From assembly GCA_035236585.1 (NCBI GenBank), contig CP141136.1:52283136-52347135 (forward strand): 64,000 bases of DNA, given 5' to 3'. Under the pieces are notes generated by a model, which did no database searches, was not told the DNA's origin, and worked only from the letters and a program-made list of their open reading frames with translations. This document shows, piece after piece, positions 11,301 through 23,721 of the stretch. The position numbers and the translations under genes are program-made. The stretch comes from Warburgia ugandensis. Lineage: Eukaryota > Streptophyta > Magnoliopsida > Canellales > Canellaceae. How positions within the stretch are numbered: position 1 is the stretch's first letter; each line of letters begins with the position of its first letter.

Positions 11301-14300
11301 AATAGCCACTTAAGCTGTGTAGGTTTATGTTAGAAAGGACCAAAAAAAACCAAAAGAGAGAGAGAGAGAGAAAAAAAAGGAAAGAATTTTCACTTCTTTC
11401 ATGACTTCTATCCCTGTGGAGTGAAATACACCTCAGGACCAGAGTTGGACGCATTGAGGCTGCACATACATGTACTTGCACCTTTAGTTGTCATAATGGA
11501 ACTCCTTTCTTTATTTTGTATGTCAATGGCTTACTATAATTCCCAAAAAGGCCTCAAAAGCCATCTGTTTGGCCATGTGTGCTCGCATGAACTTCTGTGT
11601 GGGAGTGTATGCATGTGCTTAAGTGCATTCTCATGTCTGGTATGCTTGTGTGGTTTCACTTGTGTGGGTGGGTATGCTAGTGGATTGTGCTTGTGCACAT
11701 GTATGATTTCTGTCTTTTCCTTTTTATATGAAGGATTGTACTGACCTAATAATGTATGTCTAATTTGCTATTATTCTCTCTTATGTATTGGAATATGCTG
11801 AACCTTTAATTTGCTACCCCGTATCGACTCCGTGGACTATAATAGTGTTATTACAGGTTCTTGAGCCAAGTTTGGCAAAAGGAAACCGAGTGATGGTGTT
11901 CTGTAATACACTGAATTCTAGTCGTGCTGTGGATCATTTTCTTACTGAAAATCATATCTTCACTGTTAATTACCATGGGGAGGTGCCAGCAGAAGAAAGG
12001 TGAGATGGCTGTTTATGTTTTGCCACATTAAAGTATTACCATCTTGTAGTGTCTACCATCATATCTCACTTGTCTAAAAGAAAACTTCATAGATCTTTTT
12101 GTTACCCAGCAAACGTAGCCTGATCTTATGCAATTATGTATGTTCCTGTTGCCTTATTTTGTTTAATCCCTTTCTCCGCATTCTACTGAAGTTTAACTGG
12201 CTGTTTTATAAATAGAGTTGAGAAATGGGTTATGGAATAAGATTACTGGAGTTTAGGTATTAAATGTTTTTGTTTACATGGGTAAGTACGTCATGGGATG
12301 GTTCTAAAATAGTTTCCTTTTCTATAATCCTATCCTTTAGTTACTGTAAAGAATATCAATCCACCAGTTACCTTAAGTTGGCAGTTCCTACAGGAAGAGT
12401 ATATATACAGATTATAAGTGTCAACTTAGGCTCTGTAACCATCTTATTTGTAATGAACATGATGGAATGAAAGTCCACTGGTTAGGATTTTGAGATCCAT
12501 CGATGTTTCAGGTCAAGAAAAGCTTATTGTTATGTTTCTCGTTTCCTACTTCTCCTTTTGTGCCACTAGGGCAGCTATGGAAAAAACAATGCTTCTCTTT
12601 TATAATTGTTTGTAGAATGGGACACTAAATTTATAATTTGATGGGACTTGCATACTATTGGGAATGAAACTAAGAATTATGGTTTCTCTTTCCTCAAGGG
12701 CATCTGCCTAACAATCCATGCCCAGTGATAAACTAGGTTTTATGTGCTTACAATGTTCTAGGATTTCATTTTCTCGTACATTTTGCTATAAGCAGGCCTA
12801 TATAGGCCCTAAATGTTTTTCTTGGCCCCTGCTGCTCGTAGTTCTGGAGATTTGATGAGAATGGAATGTGACCTAATATCTTCTATGCATGGGGGTTTCT
12901 ACCCCGAGTCTTCCTCTGTTGTACAGTCGGTGCTTTAGCAAGAAGTTAGGCCAGCCAATATAATAAGGGCAGCCCTAGTGCGCGAAGCTCCCACCTATGT
13001 GGGGTCTGGGGAAGGGGTGGACCACTAACTTTTACTGTTGCGCCAAGGCTCCCCTTCTTAGGCCACCCAATATATAGACAAGTATATCGCCGTGTGAATT
13101 AATTGCATGTAAAGTGAAAAACTGAGATACCTGCAAGAAGGAAAGTTACCTAGTGTATTGTATATAAACTATTAGTTTTATATATCATCTCACTGACATT
13201 TCAAGATTCTCTCTGATACTAGAGTTGAAAACCTCAAAAAATTTAAGAGTGAAGATGGAGACTGCCCCACATTGGTCTGCACAGATTTGGCTGCTCGTGG
13301 ACTGGACTTGGATGTTGATCATGTTATCATGTTTGATTTCCCCTCAAATTCTGTGAGTTTTTGAACAAATAGATAATTACTATTATATTTGTCACTTTGT
13401 GCTCTCTTTCTTCTGCAGTTGACGTCACTAATTCCATTGTTCTTATACATGATATTAGATTGACTACCTTCATCGCACTGGAAGAACTGCTCGAATGGGA
13501 GCTAAAGGTCTGGGCTTTTTGACCTTTTCTTTTCTTGAGCAAGAATAAATCCACTAAATAAAGAAAAGATGAGCCTTTTTACTTGTCTTTTGCAGCATTA
13601 AGTGTGCTTGTATGTGCTTATGTTCACGTGAATGATGCATCCCCTCCAAATTTGTGTGCCCCTTTAGCTGTTGTCCCAACCTATGAAATGTCATATATAC
13701 CATATCTGCAAATGGTATGTCCAATCAAGGGGACGTATTACCTTTCTAGGTTAAGGTACAATTGGATGAAGCCTTTGGGGCTCTCTCTTTTAGTCGTCCA
13801 ACCTTATCATGAGTCTCATGACTAGATTTTAAACCACAGCACTTGTGTATGAACCAGTGAAATGCAAATCAGGTTACTGTTTACTTCACTTCTGTGGCAT
13901 GTTTTCAAGATTTTCATGAGTGTTTATAATTCACACTTGAGATGACTTTGCACACTTGGAGCCCATAAAAATTAAGAGTGCTGTCTGTTTTGGAAAGCTT
14001 GCTACCTCTTTAATCTCTTTTATAATGCTCAGATAATTCTAATTCTTCTCCCTCACACTATACAATCTGTGTATAATGTAAAATAATATAATATGTTATG
14101 ATACATATAATGCATGTACATGCATATTAACTCTCACCTTGCTTAAAAGGATGGATTAGCTTGAGAGTTACTGCAGAATTAATAAATGTGTTCTATAGAA
14201 GGGTCAGAAACAAGAATCTTATCCTTGATCTGTATAATGAAATGATAGCAGGAATCCCTTGTCCTAGTAGCAGTTGCTTCTCTTATTCTAGTATTTTTCA

Positions 14301-16778
14301 GTTGCTGGGAAAAGCTGTTACAATTTCTCAAATGCTGCAAAGGAAAGCCAAGAGGTTTCAAATAAAATGAGTGCCGTTATCGAAGCAAGGGATGAGATAT
14401 CACTTCCTTATGTATGTATCTTGAGAATAACATAGAGATAAAGATCAAGATGGTCTTTCTTTTCTTTTCGTTTCTCCATTTGTAGAATATGTATCTACAT
14501 TTAAAATATAAGTTAAACATACAAAAATATTCTAAAAGGATTGTATATGTCCATTTATAGTTGATTGCTACTGTCAGTAAGTTTACTTGCCAAGAAAAAT
14601 GAAGTCTTTAGAGGCAGAGGGAGAGGAAGCATGACTCTTCCTTACTCTCATGTTTTGCCTTTCTGCCATGTTTGCATGTTTAGAGAGATGAGTGATACCT
14701 TATCCCAAGTCCCATTTCCTCTTACAAAATGCAGAGCTCTCAAAGAAGAGGAAGCATTGTTTAGTTCCATTGATATCCATTAACTCTAGCCAAACTTTCT
14801 TAATTTTTTATTTTTGAGTGTTTAATGCTTTTTTCTGATGGTGATAATGCCTCCTACCTGGCTGCAATAGGTGACCACTTCTGCTTCTCTAGAAAGAAGA
14901 AAAAAAAGGCAGCCCGGTGCATGAGGCTCTGGTGTATGCAGGGTCTGGGGAAGGGGAACACCACAAAGGCAGCCTTACCTTGCATTTTGCAAGATGCTGT
15001 TTCCACGCCTCAAACCTGTGACCTTCAGGTCACACGGTGAAAGCTCAACTGTTGTGCCAAGGCTCCCCTTCACTACTACTTCTCTATGAGGTTGAAATGA
15101 AGCTGTGATATCTGCAAATGGCATCTGTGTACTAGATGATGAAGTGCGGGTAACCCTTGAAGTTCTCTCGCCTATTCTCACCACCTAGTTTAGAGGATGA
15201 TAAAATGGAAATTTTCAAAGAGAGAAAAGGCATGACATTAAGATCCTTCTGGAGAAATGGTGTCTCTTCTGCTCATCATGAAACCCAATGACAATCAATG
15301 CAATTGCATTTAGAGAGAATCATTCAAGTGGGAATAGGCACAATAAGAGAGACTGTTTGCAATTGAGGAGTTAAGGCTGATCCCTTTCAACTTGCCAAGG
15401 GCGGGCTACTTTTTTTTAATTAAAAATGTCTGCTAATGTGAATGTGAGGAAGCCATATGTTAGAACAAGGAGAAGAAAATGCGAATAGGAGCAAAGTATC
15501 ATGAGGGAAATCCAGGAACTAAAATGAGAGAGATCCTTAAGGAAAAAAGAAAGAAAAAGGTGGTTGAAGAAATAAACTGAAGAAACAGTAGTGCTTGGAA
15601 CTTTTAAGGTTAGTCAGAGAGATACTGGCACAAGGAGATATAAGCAAGTTAGGGTGTTAGATAGTGGATAGTCTAACAGGATAAGGAATAAAAGATGAAG
15701 TGAGGAGAAATTGAAGACCTTTATGATGAAGACTTATTCTTTGCACTTTGCTCTTGGAGGAAGGATGGTGAGATTGAAAGAGAAGGGGGAATAGTTACAC
15801 ACACATACATATGAAGTGATTAAATTGGCCTTAGTGCTCGGTGCTCTCTCACCTATACATATAAAACTACAGTTTCCATGTTGAGAAATGATATTCCTGC
15901 TCCCTTTGTGGTTTTTTGGCATTTATGGTTTACTTTTCACTTCTGGTTTAGCCGGTTGTGAATCTCACAACACTAGAATACCAAAAGACCCCAAAGGGGG
16001 TGGGCATATCACTCTCTTTTACTAATTGTCAGTAAAAGATAGCGGTATAATATGCAGACATACAATAAATAAAATGGCCTAACTGGCCTAATGCACATTG
16101 GCCTGCTATTTTTTTGACATAGTATCAACATGCAATGGACACAGAGATGCGTTTATGCATATATCTGGTCTGCTTTCAAGTGCAAATTTTAATTTGCATT
16201 TCAGTTTGGAGTTTGGTCTAGAGTAAAGGATTGTTCTTTCGTTCAGTTCAACAGTTAATTTGATCATGATATCTGAACATGGTATTGACTTCCATTTAAC
16301 AGGGAAAGTCACGAGTCTTGTTGCAAAGAAAAATTTAGTTTTGGCAAACCGAATTGAAGAGGCCATACAGAAGAATGAAAGCTTGGAAGCGCTCACTGCA
16401 GATATTGTTCGGAAGGATATAGCAAAGGCACGACAGGTTGGTCAGAAGGAAAAGAATGCCAAATTTGTGACATTTTCAAATCAGAAAAGTAAGGGTAAAG
16501 TTGTGTTGAAGAAATCATCCAGAGCTGGACGGAATACAGTGCGGACTTCAAGCAGTAAAACTACAGGTCCCAAAACAACGAGAACATCTGTAACAACTAG
16601 AAAAACCTCCACACCCTCAAAGCTGTTGAATACTTCTACAATTAGCTCAAGAAAAGAATCCCCCAAGGCAAAAAAACCCATGGAAAATAGAAAATCCAAT
16701 GTACTCAAATCTACAGAATCTAAGCTCAGTGTTGTCGGATTCCGTGGACGTAGCTCATCTACAAAGAAAGATTCATAA
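4630..16778 (+). CDS. RH39: DEAD-box ATP-dependent RNA helicase 39, chloroplast
   Basis: Nine exons: 4630-5160, 5954-6049, 6129-6317, 6415-6555, 10553-10693, 11857-11999, 13223-13352, 13459-13507, 16303-16778. All introns are GT-AG and the frame stays open to the TAA, giving 631 aa (Arabidopsis RH39 is about 620). Residues 1-50 resemble a transit peptide. Motifs in order: Q motif 119-144, motif I SHTGSGKT 161-168, Ia PTRELCEQ 202-209, Ib TPGR 251-254, II DEAD 275-278, III TAT 314-316 (instead of SAT), IV-region RVMVFCNT 377-384, V TDLAARG 434-440, [10 protein letters not shown] 462-469. A Ser/Thr/Lys-rich basic tail follows (about 540-631). Known family role: Arabidopsis RH39 (NARA12) binds chloroplast 23S rRNA and is needed for its hidden-break processing. 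Intron 4 (about 4.0 kb) and intron 8 (about 2.8 kb) are enlarged, partly by SINE and LTR insertions. The gene looks intact; the symbol rests on remembered homology. Confidence 0.93.
6977..9656 (+). mobile_element. Solo LTR A (long-LTR gypsy-like) within the SINE
   Basis: Starts TGTGACATCCCGGG and ends TTCTTACA, with an exact 5-bp target duplication GGGAG (6972-6976 and 9657-9661). TG...CA ends, a 5-bp duplication, 2680 bp, and no internal coding region or second LTR together indicate a solo LTR. The start resembles LTRs B, D, E and F in this window and the reverse complement of C. The TGT(A/G)AC..CCC type of start and the long LTR suggest a Ty3/gypsy chromovirus such as Tekay/Del, but this is inferred. 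It carries a (CA)n tract near 7978-8000, short (TA)n tracts near 8320-8375 and a CT-rich 3' third. The exact target duplication suggests a fairly recent insertion, younger than the SINE it split. Confidence 0.85.
7594..7621 (+). other. Twin stem-loop motif in LTR A
   Basis: A perfect 14-bp palindrome CTAAGATATCTTAG (7594-7607) is followed directly by CAAGC-cttc-GCTTG (7608-7621) and then tGTAGG. Equivalent motifs with different stem sequences occur in LTRs B, D and E; C and F keep the first stem. Confidence 0.7.
10036..10213 (+). mobile_element. Au SINE in RH39 intron 4
   Basis: A near full-length copy with the head CCTTGGCGCAACAG, the 'tgaccttgaggtcacaggttcaa' box-B segment split over 10070-10095, the 'tatagacccttgtgg' block and the end 'ggggctgcctttt'. 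The first bases of the usual GGGAG start are replaced. Target duplications are not convincing (only TATTTG-like on both sides). It is sense to RH39 and about 200 bp downstream of the preceding copy. Confidence 0.88.
10905..11283. mobile_element. Possible hAT-type MITE remnant in RH39 intron 5
   Basis: The right edge, read in reverse, is TAGAGATGGCAATGGGGC, a typical end of plant non-autonomous hAT elements. The interior has G-rich 'gggtggggcag' words that occur in that class. I could not find the matching left inverted repeat or a clear 8-bp duplication, so the left limit is a guess. Confidence 0.3.
12963..13057 (-). mobile_element. Internally deleted Au SINE in RH39 intron 6
   Basis: Only 95 bp: the tail half (GGCAGCCC to 'ggaccacta') is joined directly to the head ('cgccaaggctcccc'). 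The middle, with the tRNA-like B box, is missing. Target duplications are almost perfect: TTAGGCCA(G/C)CCAATATA at 12946-12962 and 13058-13074. Confidence 0.88.
14892..15075 (-). mobile_element. Au SINE in RH39 intron 8
   Basis: A full-length antisense copy: an A-rich run, GGCAGCCCGG at the left, and the 'gccaaggctcccc' head at the right. Probable target duplication CT(G/A)CTTCTCTA at 14881-14891 and 15076-15086. It lies about 1.2 kb upstream of the last RH39 exon. Confidence 0.9.
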
Positions 16779-17510
16779 AGGCAGCCCACCAGATAACGGT
16801 AAGTTTTGTGATTTTTAATGCATTGAGTTATTGTAAGTGCTTGAGAACTTTACATGAGATTTCACCCCAAGAAAATTTTCTTTTGGATCTTGTTTGGTTC
16901 TTTTTTGGAGTTATCCTTTTCGAGCTTTCTTCCTTCCAGGAGCATTTCTAAAGAAATCTGTGAGGGAGCTTGTAAATATCCTAGATACTTCAGTTGATTA
17001 CTGTAGCTTTTTAAGACATTGTGTATAACTCTTGAATTAGGGACAGTTTCCTCGGACAATTCTTACTCCTAGCCAGGGCCAAGAAACCACCTTTCATAAA
17101 CTCCATAATCATTAAAGGTTTGCTAAACCTTATGGAGTTACCAAAGGAAGAAATACCAGCATTCCTGCAAGTTACCTTTTGCACTAGATACATGTTCTTA
17201 TTTCATGCACCCTCCTTTAGGTTTTAAGAAAATCGGTGAATTGTATGGGTTGAGATTAATCTGCTTGGTGATGTAACAGAATATGCAATTTGACAGTTTT
17301 AATTCGAAACAATGAAGAGGTTTTGGCATGTGTATGTATCCGTGATTATGCTAATGATGACTCCATTGTTGCAGTGGATGGAGTTTTGAAATTGGCGTCT
17401 CATGTCTTTGCTTCTCTTTTTAATAGGCCCATTCCCATCCTACTCTTTGATAAAGTTGCGACCCAAACTGGGCCCACCTTTTGATAGATCCTAACCATTC
17501 ACACTCTTGT
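16779..17510. other. RH39 3' flank, no gene
   Basis: Contains the presumed 3' untranslated region of RH39 just after the stop codon at 16776-16778. Several short open frames on both strands lack coding character. No repeat was recognised. Confidence 0.45.
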
Positions 17511-17528
17511 TCGCTTTGGAGATAAGCT

Positions 17529-17712
17529 AAAAGGGTAGCCCCAGGGCACGAAGCTCCTGCGTATGAGGGGTCTTGGGAAGGGGCAGACCACATGGGTCTA
17601 TAGTATGCAGGATTATTTTGCATTTTTGCAAGAGACTGTTTCCATGCCTTGAGCCCGTGACCTTAAGGTGACACGACAACAACTTTACCTTTGCCCCAAG
17701 GCTCCCCTTACC
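17529..17712 (-). mobile_element. Au SINE downstream of RH39
   Basis: Full-length antisense copy (GGTAGCCCCAGG at left to 'gccccaaggctcccc' at right). Flanks 17511-17528 and 17713-17730 match at 15 of 18 bases, including an exact GAGATAAGCT. Confidence 0.9.
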
Positions 17713-17730
17713 TTGCTTGTGAGATAAGCT

Positions 17731-18833
17731 GCACCGTAAAAATCTCATCCATTGGATAATTTTAGCAAATGCTCCTCTTAAGTTGAAAACTGGACGGTAA
17801 AACTGTTTGCCATTCATTTTCAAGGGAACAGTGACTAGGATCATGCCACAGATGAGATTTTGGTTTATGGCTTATCTACGATGCGGACAAGATTGTGAAT
17901 GGATTGGATCTTGGGGAAATGTGGGTGGCTTAGGTTGGGCCTCCTCAATCCTACAGGTTACTGGGGGAAGATCAAAGAAAAGGACAAATTGGAAGCAAGA
18001 GTCTGGAGAAAGCTTCCAATGTTCCTTGCATACTCCAGCAACTCTCTCTGTCATTATGAATGGAGGAAATAGTAACTCTTTTTTCTTATCAGAAGTTGCC
18101 TGGTTTCTACGTGTTTAATCGATAGGTGAAGCTGAAAGTACCCATGGGGCCCAGCGTTCATCTGCGTGGACTTCATTCTGTCTGAGTTGTGCTGCAGAAG
18201 TCATGAGCTAAACAATCCTATTCTTCCCACCAATTGAGATTTATACAGTTGGTCTAAACTTGCTGTCATCTGGGTTAACAGCGGAAGATCATTTTGATGG
18301 ATAAGATTTTGAAAAATCAAAGGCCTCCCACGCAACTTTAACTCCGTATAAATTATAGGTACGCTTTAGCTTATAAAAAATGTATTGTATAGAATGGTGG
18401 ATAACTTATTAAATGTTGTCTTATGATTTGTTAAATATTATAAAAAAAATAGGTAAGACCATAGAGTTTATGGAAGACTTATTCCTTACTCTCTCTCTAG
18501 GACTACGAAATTTACATGAAAAGATAGTAATTCTTAATCAATTACAAGTGAAAAACATAAAGAAATAAAAATAAGGAGAAGAAGAGAGACTATTTATGAA
18601 AAATTTATAATTGAAATTGATAAAGTGATACCGAGAGTCTTTAACATTTCTAAATAAAAGACGGTTTTTAGAAATGCTTGTAAGGTAAGAGATTAAATAA
18701 AAGGTATGAATTTCATGATCAAGAAATTTTTTTTTTGCATTAATTCACTTCCAATCAGAGTCTTTTTCAATTCCCAAGGATTTGAGAAGAAAATGACTGT
18801 AAGCATCAAATTATGTTTCTTTGACGAAGGAGT
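17731..18833. other. Intergenic, nothing recognised
   Basis: Unique-looking sequence that becomes AT-rich after 18320. No gene, RNA or named repeat can be supported. Confidence 0.4.
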
Positions 18834-18848
18834 TCAACCCAATCAAAA

Positions 18849-19016
18849 GGCAGCCTAGTGCACGATGCTCCTAAGTATGCGGGGTCCCAAGAAAGGGCAG
18901 ATTATAAAGGGTATACGGAGCTTTACCTTGCATTTTGCAAGAGGCTGTTGACACGAGAACCTGTGACCTCCATGTCACACAGCAACAAATCAATCATTGT
19001 GCCAATGCTCTCGTTC
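18849..19016 (-). mobile_element. Au SINE, more diverged
   Basis: Antisense copy from GGCAGCCTAGTGC to 'gtgccaatgctctcg'. Target duplications TCAACCCAATCAAAA (18834-18848) and TCAACCAAATTAAAA (19017-19031) differ at two positions, in keeping with an older insertion. Confidence 0.85.
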
Positions 19017-19589
19017 TCAACCAAATTAAAAGGATTTGACGAAAAAAGTAAAGTTAGAGAGTGGTATACACTTGAGGTATGCCGTGATCAAAACACTAAG
19101 AAGTGTGCCTTAGTGGATAGAAAAGATAGGAGTGACGATATGTGCACTTCTTTTCTTGTTTGGGTCACCATTGCCCTTTGGCTGTCTCTATCTTTCTACA
19201 TAATGTGGTTGCCTATGGTAAGAAAAGGGTGTATGCATTAGTGCCAATAGGAAATAGAAAACTATAAATCATGCCAATAGGAAATAGGAAACTATTCTAT
19301 AAAGTAAATACAAATAGGAAACCATCCTAATATAACTATAACTTGAATAAAAAGATTTCATAGCTTATAAAGTAGGATTTCTAATTAGCAATTTAACCAT
19401 AGTACGTTGATATCTGCATCCTTAATTGATTCATATCATTAAACAATGCAGAGGAAAATGTTTCTTAAACTCGGTATTGATCACTCAAGAGTCCTTGTGC
19501 TTCATATTTGAGTGTTGTTATATAGATCATGCACATATTTTCACTTAAAATATATTAGTGGGCTAAAATACAAATGAAACTAGGCTTCG

Positions 19590-19908
19590 CAAAATACAAC
19601 ATGACACGATAACATAACTCAAACACGACATGGATTTAGTGGGTTAAGGTCTAGTCCTATTGTGTTCGTTTCATTTATTGGGTCAACCTAGAAAAAACAT
19701 GCTCAAAATTGTGTCATGTTCGTATCAACCATGAGGACCTGTCGTGTTGACCTATCTGACACATGACCTGCTAACACTTCGTGTTCACCCATATGACACG
19801 CGACCTGTTAACATATCGTGTTAACCTGTTATACTCGCGACATGTTAAACCGTCGTGTTGACTCGTTTGACCTGTGAATTGCTAACCCATCATGTTGAAT
19901 AGTCTGAC
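19590..19908. repeat. hAT left subterminal repeats
   Basis: Degenerate short repeats built on 'gacacg', 'cgtgttgac' and 'gacctgttaac' in both orientations, matching the mirror set at the right end of the hAT element. Such clustered motifs are typical transposase-binding regions of hAT elements (family knowledge). Confidence 0.65.
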
Positions 19909-19959
19909 TTCTATATAAATATAGGATGGTTACTAAATAACTTTCCTATATTCTTTTAG

Positions 19960-20400
19960 GTTATATACAACGGTTTCTCAGTACCCGTCCTATATTTTAA
20001 CTAATATAGGATAGTTAATAAATAGTTGTCCTATATTTTATATAGGACGGCTAAAAAATACCCGTCCTATATTTTATAATTTATATAGGATGGTTAATAA
20101 ATACCCGTCCTATATCTTATACGTTATAACAATCCTATATTTTAACTGATATAGGACATTAATAAATACCCATCCTATATTTTTATACGTTATATAGGAC
20201 ATTTAATAAATACCTATCCTATATTTTATACGTTATATAAGACGGATAATAAATACACATCCTATATTACTTAATAACAAAACCATTACTCAGAATAGTC
20301 CTATAATCTTATAGAAATAGAGGATCAGTTTTTACTAACTGTCACTTATGATCTTCAATATAAGACCATTTTTTAGTAACCGTCCTTTATTGTACAATTT
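19960..20400. repeat. Array 1 of a ~42-bp palindromic repeat
   Basis: At least six tandem units of 41-66 bp. Each begins ACCCGTCCTATATTTTA, passes through TATATAGGACGG and ends TTAATAAAT, so each unit is itself an inverted repeat (GTCCTATAT / ATATAGGAC). Diverged units continue to about 20400. Confidence 0.85.
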
Positions 20401-21888
20401 TTTAATCTTTACACTTTACCTGCGCATTCTATTTTGTTATTGGTTTCTGTTTGTTACCTGTACATTCTTCCTGTAGTTATATTTATCAAAGTATATCAAT
20501 CAACAGTATATGAGTGTGACAAAATAACACATTCACTGTAATGCCCGAGCAATTTACACTATTTTTAACGAAAATTGGACATTCTGTGGAAAATGGACTG
20601 TGTTGAATGTTTGACTTTATTTAAAATAATAAACAAAGGAATTTGTGAAGGAACTTATACCATTAAATTCTACTTGAAAAATGGAATCCAACGCCTCAAA
20701 AATCACCCAAAACGGAGTTCCTATGAAGAAGTTACAGCCATTTAAAGATAGGGGTATTTCTGGAAATTAAACAGAAAAACGAAAAAGGACAAAAAACGCA
20801 GGGGGCCGTTTTGATAACGGCACCCCCCTGTCGTCTTCAACCTCTAGACCCTCCCAGAAACCTTCGATCCCGATTTTTCTAGAGGGATCTGCCACTGCCA
20901 ATGGCGGCACCGCCATAGCTGGTCTATAAAAACCCCATCTCCCCTCTCCAAAAAACCACGTTTTCTGGTGATTTTCTAGTCATTTGAGACTGGGGTTTCC
21001 GGCAAAAACCGGAAACCCGTTCCTCTATGTTTCTGGCAACGGCCAGGCCAAGATTGGCCGGCCATTCCCATCTCCCCATTCCCCTCTCTTCGCTTGTCCT
21101 GGCCTTGCACAACATGGGGAGTTTCCACTTCATTGAGTTTTTCCGGCAACAAGGGTTTGGACAGGCAGGAAGAGCACCATCTTCGGCTGCAAGGTAAGCC
21201 GTCCTTCCTTCTTTTCCTTTCCATTTGCTTCCCCCATGCCAGATCCATGCCAGATTTGGTCCTTTCCTGTCGTTTTCAACTAGGTTGTTGGCCGGAAAAA
21301 CACCCCACGAAGGCTTAGGCCGGACCTGCACGAGCCAGGCGTCCCAAGGACGCCAAGCACCACCTGCACTTGGGACTGGGTCCCTGGGATGGGTTCCAGG
21401 TGTACGACAGTGCGTACACTGCCCCAGGTACGGCCTTCAGGTGCGCGCGCGACATGGGGCACGGGTCCTGGCTCGACCAGGGTGCATGGGGTGCCCTGGG
21501 AGCTGAGACGCGCTGTGACGACCCGGGTTTTTCAACCCTATATATATGTAAAACTTTTCGAAAGGTGGGGCCCCATTTTTTTTTTCAAAAAAACCAAAAA
21601 CAGTGAAAATAATTTAAATCGAATTTCATTTTCAGAAAAATCCCGAGGTCAGCCATTGACGCAAAACAAGATTTTATTTTTTTATTTTTATTTTCCAAGT
21701 AAACATGTTTAAAATAGATTTGCTATTCCAGGATCATCCAGTCATCAGCCACATTCCCATAACAGTATAATCAAATCCAATAACATATATACATACACAG
21801 TCCATGTGAAATTAGAACATACCTCTAAATGAGACTTCTCAATCACTATTCTTCTAACTCCTCATGTGTCCTGTCTTTCTTTAATATC

Positions 21889-21931
21889 TGAGGCATTGCA
21901 ACAAACGCAATGCCTCAGCAAGCAAGGCTTG
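21889..21931 (+). other. Twin stem-loop motif in LTR D
   Basis: An 11-bp perfect stem TGAGGCATTGC / GCAATGCCTCA (21889-21899 and 21907-21917, 7-nt loop) is followed after one base by CAAGC-aag-GCTTG (21919-21931) and then GTAGG. Confidence 0.75.
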
Positions 21932-23635
21932 GTAGGTACATAGACATTTAATGTATATCAATGGAACAAAATCGAATAATTGTATTGATACAGTGAGTAA
22001 AGTAATTTTTTACAAGAATATAATTATTTTAAGCAATGCTAATGAAATCTCAAAACATCATATACGATAAAACATGCATCTCATGGATTTAAAACATGAT
22101 ATAATCTCATGTAAATGAGCATATAATAACAACAAGGCACCCTAAGGTATATGGGTCCCACGAGTGTCCCATACACTCGTATCACAGATCATGAGTACTC
22201 ATATCAAACCTCTGAGTGTCGTCACACCCAGGCATACCATCACATCTTCATGCTCATCATGCATGCACACCAAATAAGAGTATGGATCGTCATGCCGCAG
22301 TGGCAACCCTCCATGGGTCTCAACCACCGCCGCTCCCCGTCGACACCATAACGGGAGACTTAGCGTCCGTCCCCATGGACAGGCCCGGACCGGTAGTGTG
22401 GACTATCCATGTTACCAACCCCTACCAAATGCCATCTACGGGCAGGTGTCTATCATATCAAAATCTCATCACATCACAAATCTCGGAGGGTGGGTGGCCG
22501 GCCCTCTCCCTCCTAGCATGACATCCACCGGGTGAGAGCACCCGTCATAAAACTCAAAATACAAAAATCATATATGTCGAAACCAAGAGCACTTGTGGCT
22601 CGCAATCCCCAAGGCACGCTCCTCATCCTGGAGTTAGCCTCTAAAAAGACCAGCCACCAAGCCTCTACTTTTCTTTCTCATAAAAACTCATCAATTTCAA
22701 TGATGCAATAAGGAAAGATAATTTTCTAATTGTGTATAAGTAGATAATCTCAATCTCATGAAACCATCGGTCATAGTCCATTCAATACATGATTGAAATC
22801 AAACAGCAATCATAGCATAAAACTCTAAATCTCACAAAATCATCGATTAATAATAAGTGCAATTTAAATCACCATCAATCATAATGCCATGATAATACAA
22901 GGTTTTAAAATCAAAACGAAACATTAAATGTCATCACCTACCTCAATTGTCGTTACTTAGCTCATGTCCCTCCTTCAGTCGAGTCCGAGAATACCTTGGT
23001 AAAGTCCTGAATGACGTTCAAACATAAGAGCTAGACGTTATTTCTAGGTTCACAGGGTAAGGTTAGATCTATATGATTTGTTGGTTTCTAGGGGTTACTC
23101 TCTAATATTTTTAGGTTGATCTATACCTAAGAATGTCTTGCATTTTATTGTATAATTGGGTCCGTGTCAAAATTACGGACGCAACGGTCCTTTTGGCTTG
23201 TCAAGCGGAGTTATATAGGCTCCGAAATTGGAATTTTCAAGATCGCGCCTTAATGGGCGACCCAATTGTAGTGCCTAGGGTCCTGCGCGCCACGGTTCTA
23301 GAATGCGCGCTCTACGGTTTCTAGTATACGCGTGCACCCTGGTTGCACCGCAACCAGGTTGGGTCATGTACGCACGTCCGAATGGTGTGCTAGGGTGTGC
23401 ACTCTTGACAGCATTGCGTGGACGCATCTTAGGCGTAGCTACGGCGTGCTTTGGCTCCTAGGACATCCCATGAGTCCTGGTCGAGCCAAGAAAACTATTT
23501 GCATGCAAAGCGTGCGCAAGGACAGCCCCCAGGGGGCTTGGTACAGGTGTGTGTGTCAAGCTAGGCGCCCCTTGGACCGCGCCATGCACCCAGGACGTCC
23601 GCACCCCTGGGACGCTCATGCGCCCCTGGGAGGTG

Positions 23636-23638
<3 letters not shown>

Positions 23639-23719
<81 letters not shown>
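23639..23719. repeat. (CT)n microsatellite in LTR D
   Basis: About 40 uninterrupted CT units. They generate artificial Ser-Leu open frames on the plus strand and Arg-Glu frames on the minus strand. Confidence 0.98.

Positions 23720-23721
<2 letters not shown>

Noticed and set aside
16481-16789. 102-codon frame antisense to the last RH39 exon
   Set aside because: Mirror of the Ser/Thr/Lys-rich tail.
19581-19610. Treating the 24.9-kb hAT as one giant autonomous element with captured genes
   Set aside because: The Transposase_24/Ulp1 gene has its own repeat arrays on both sides, and the remaining hAT length is normal once it is removed; nesting explains the data better.
20924-22521. Cluster of 60-135 codon frames on both strands
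   Set aside because: GC-rich LTR C/D sequence; the frames shadow each other and cross the LTR D insertion boundary at 21514.
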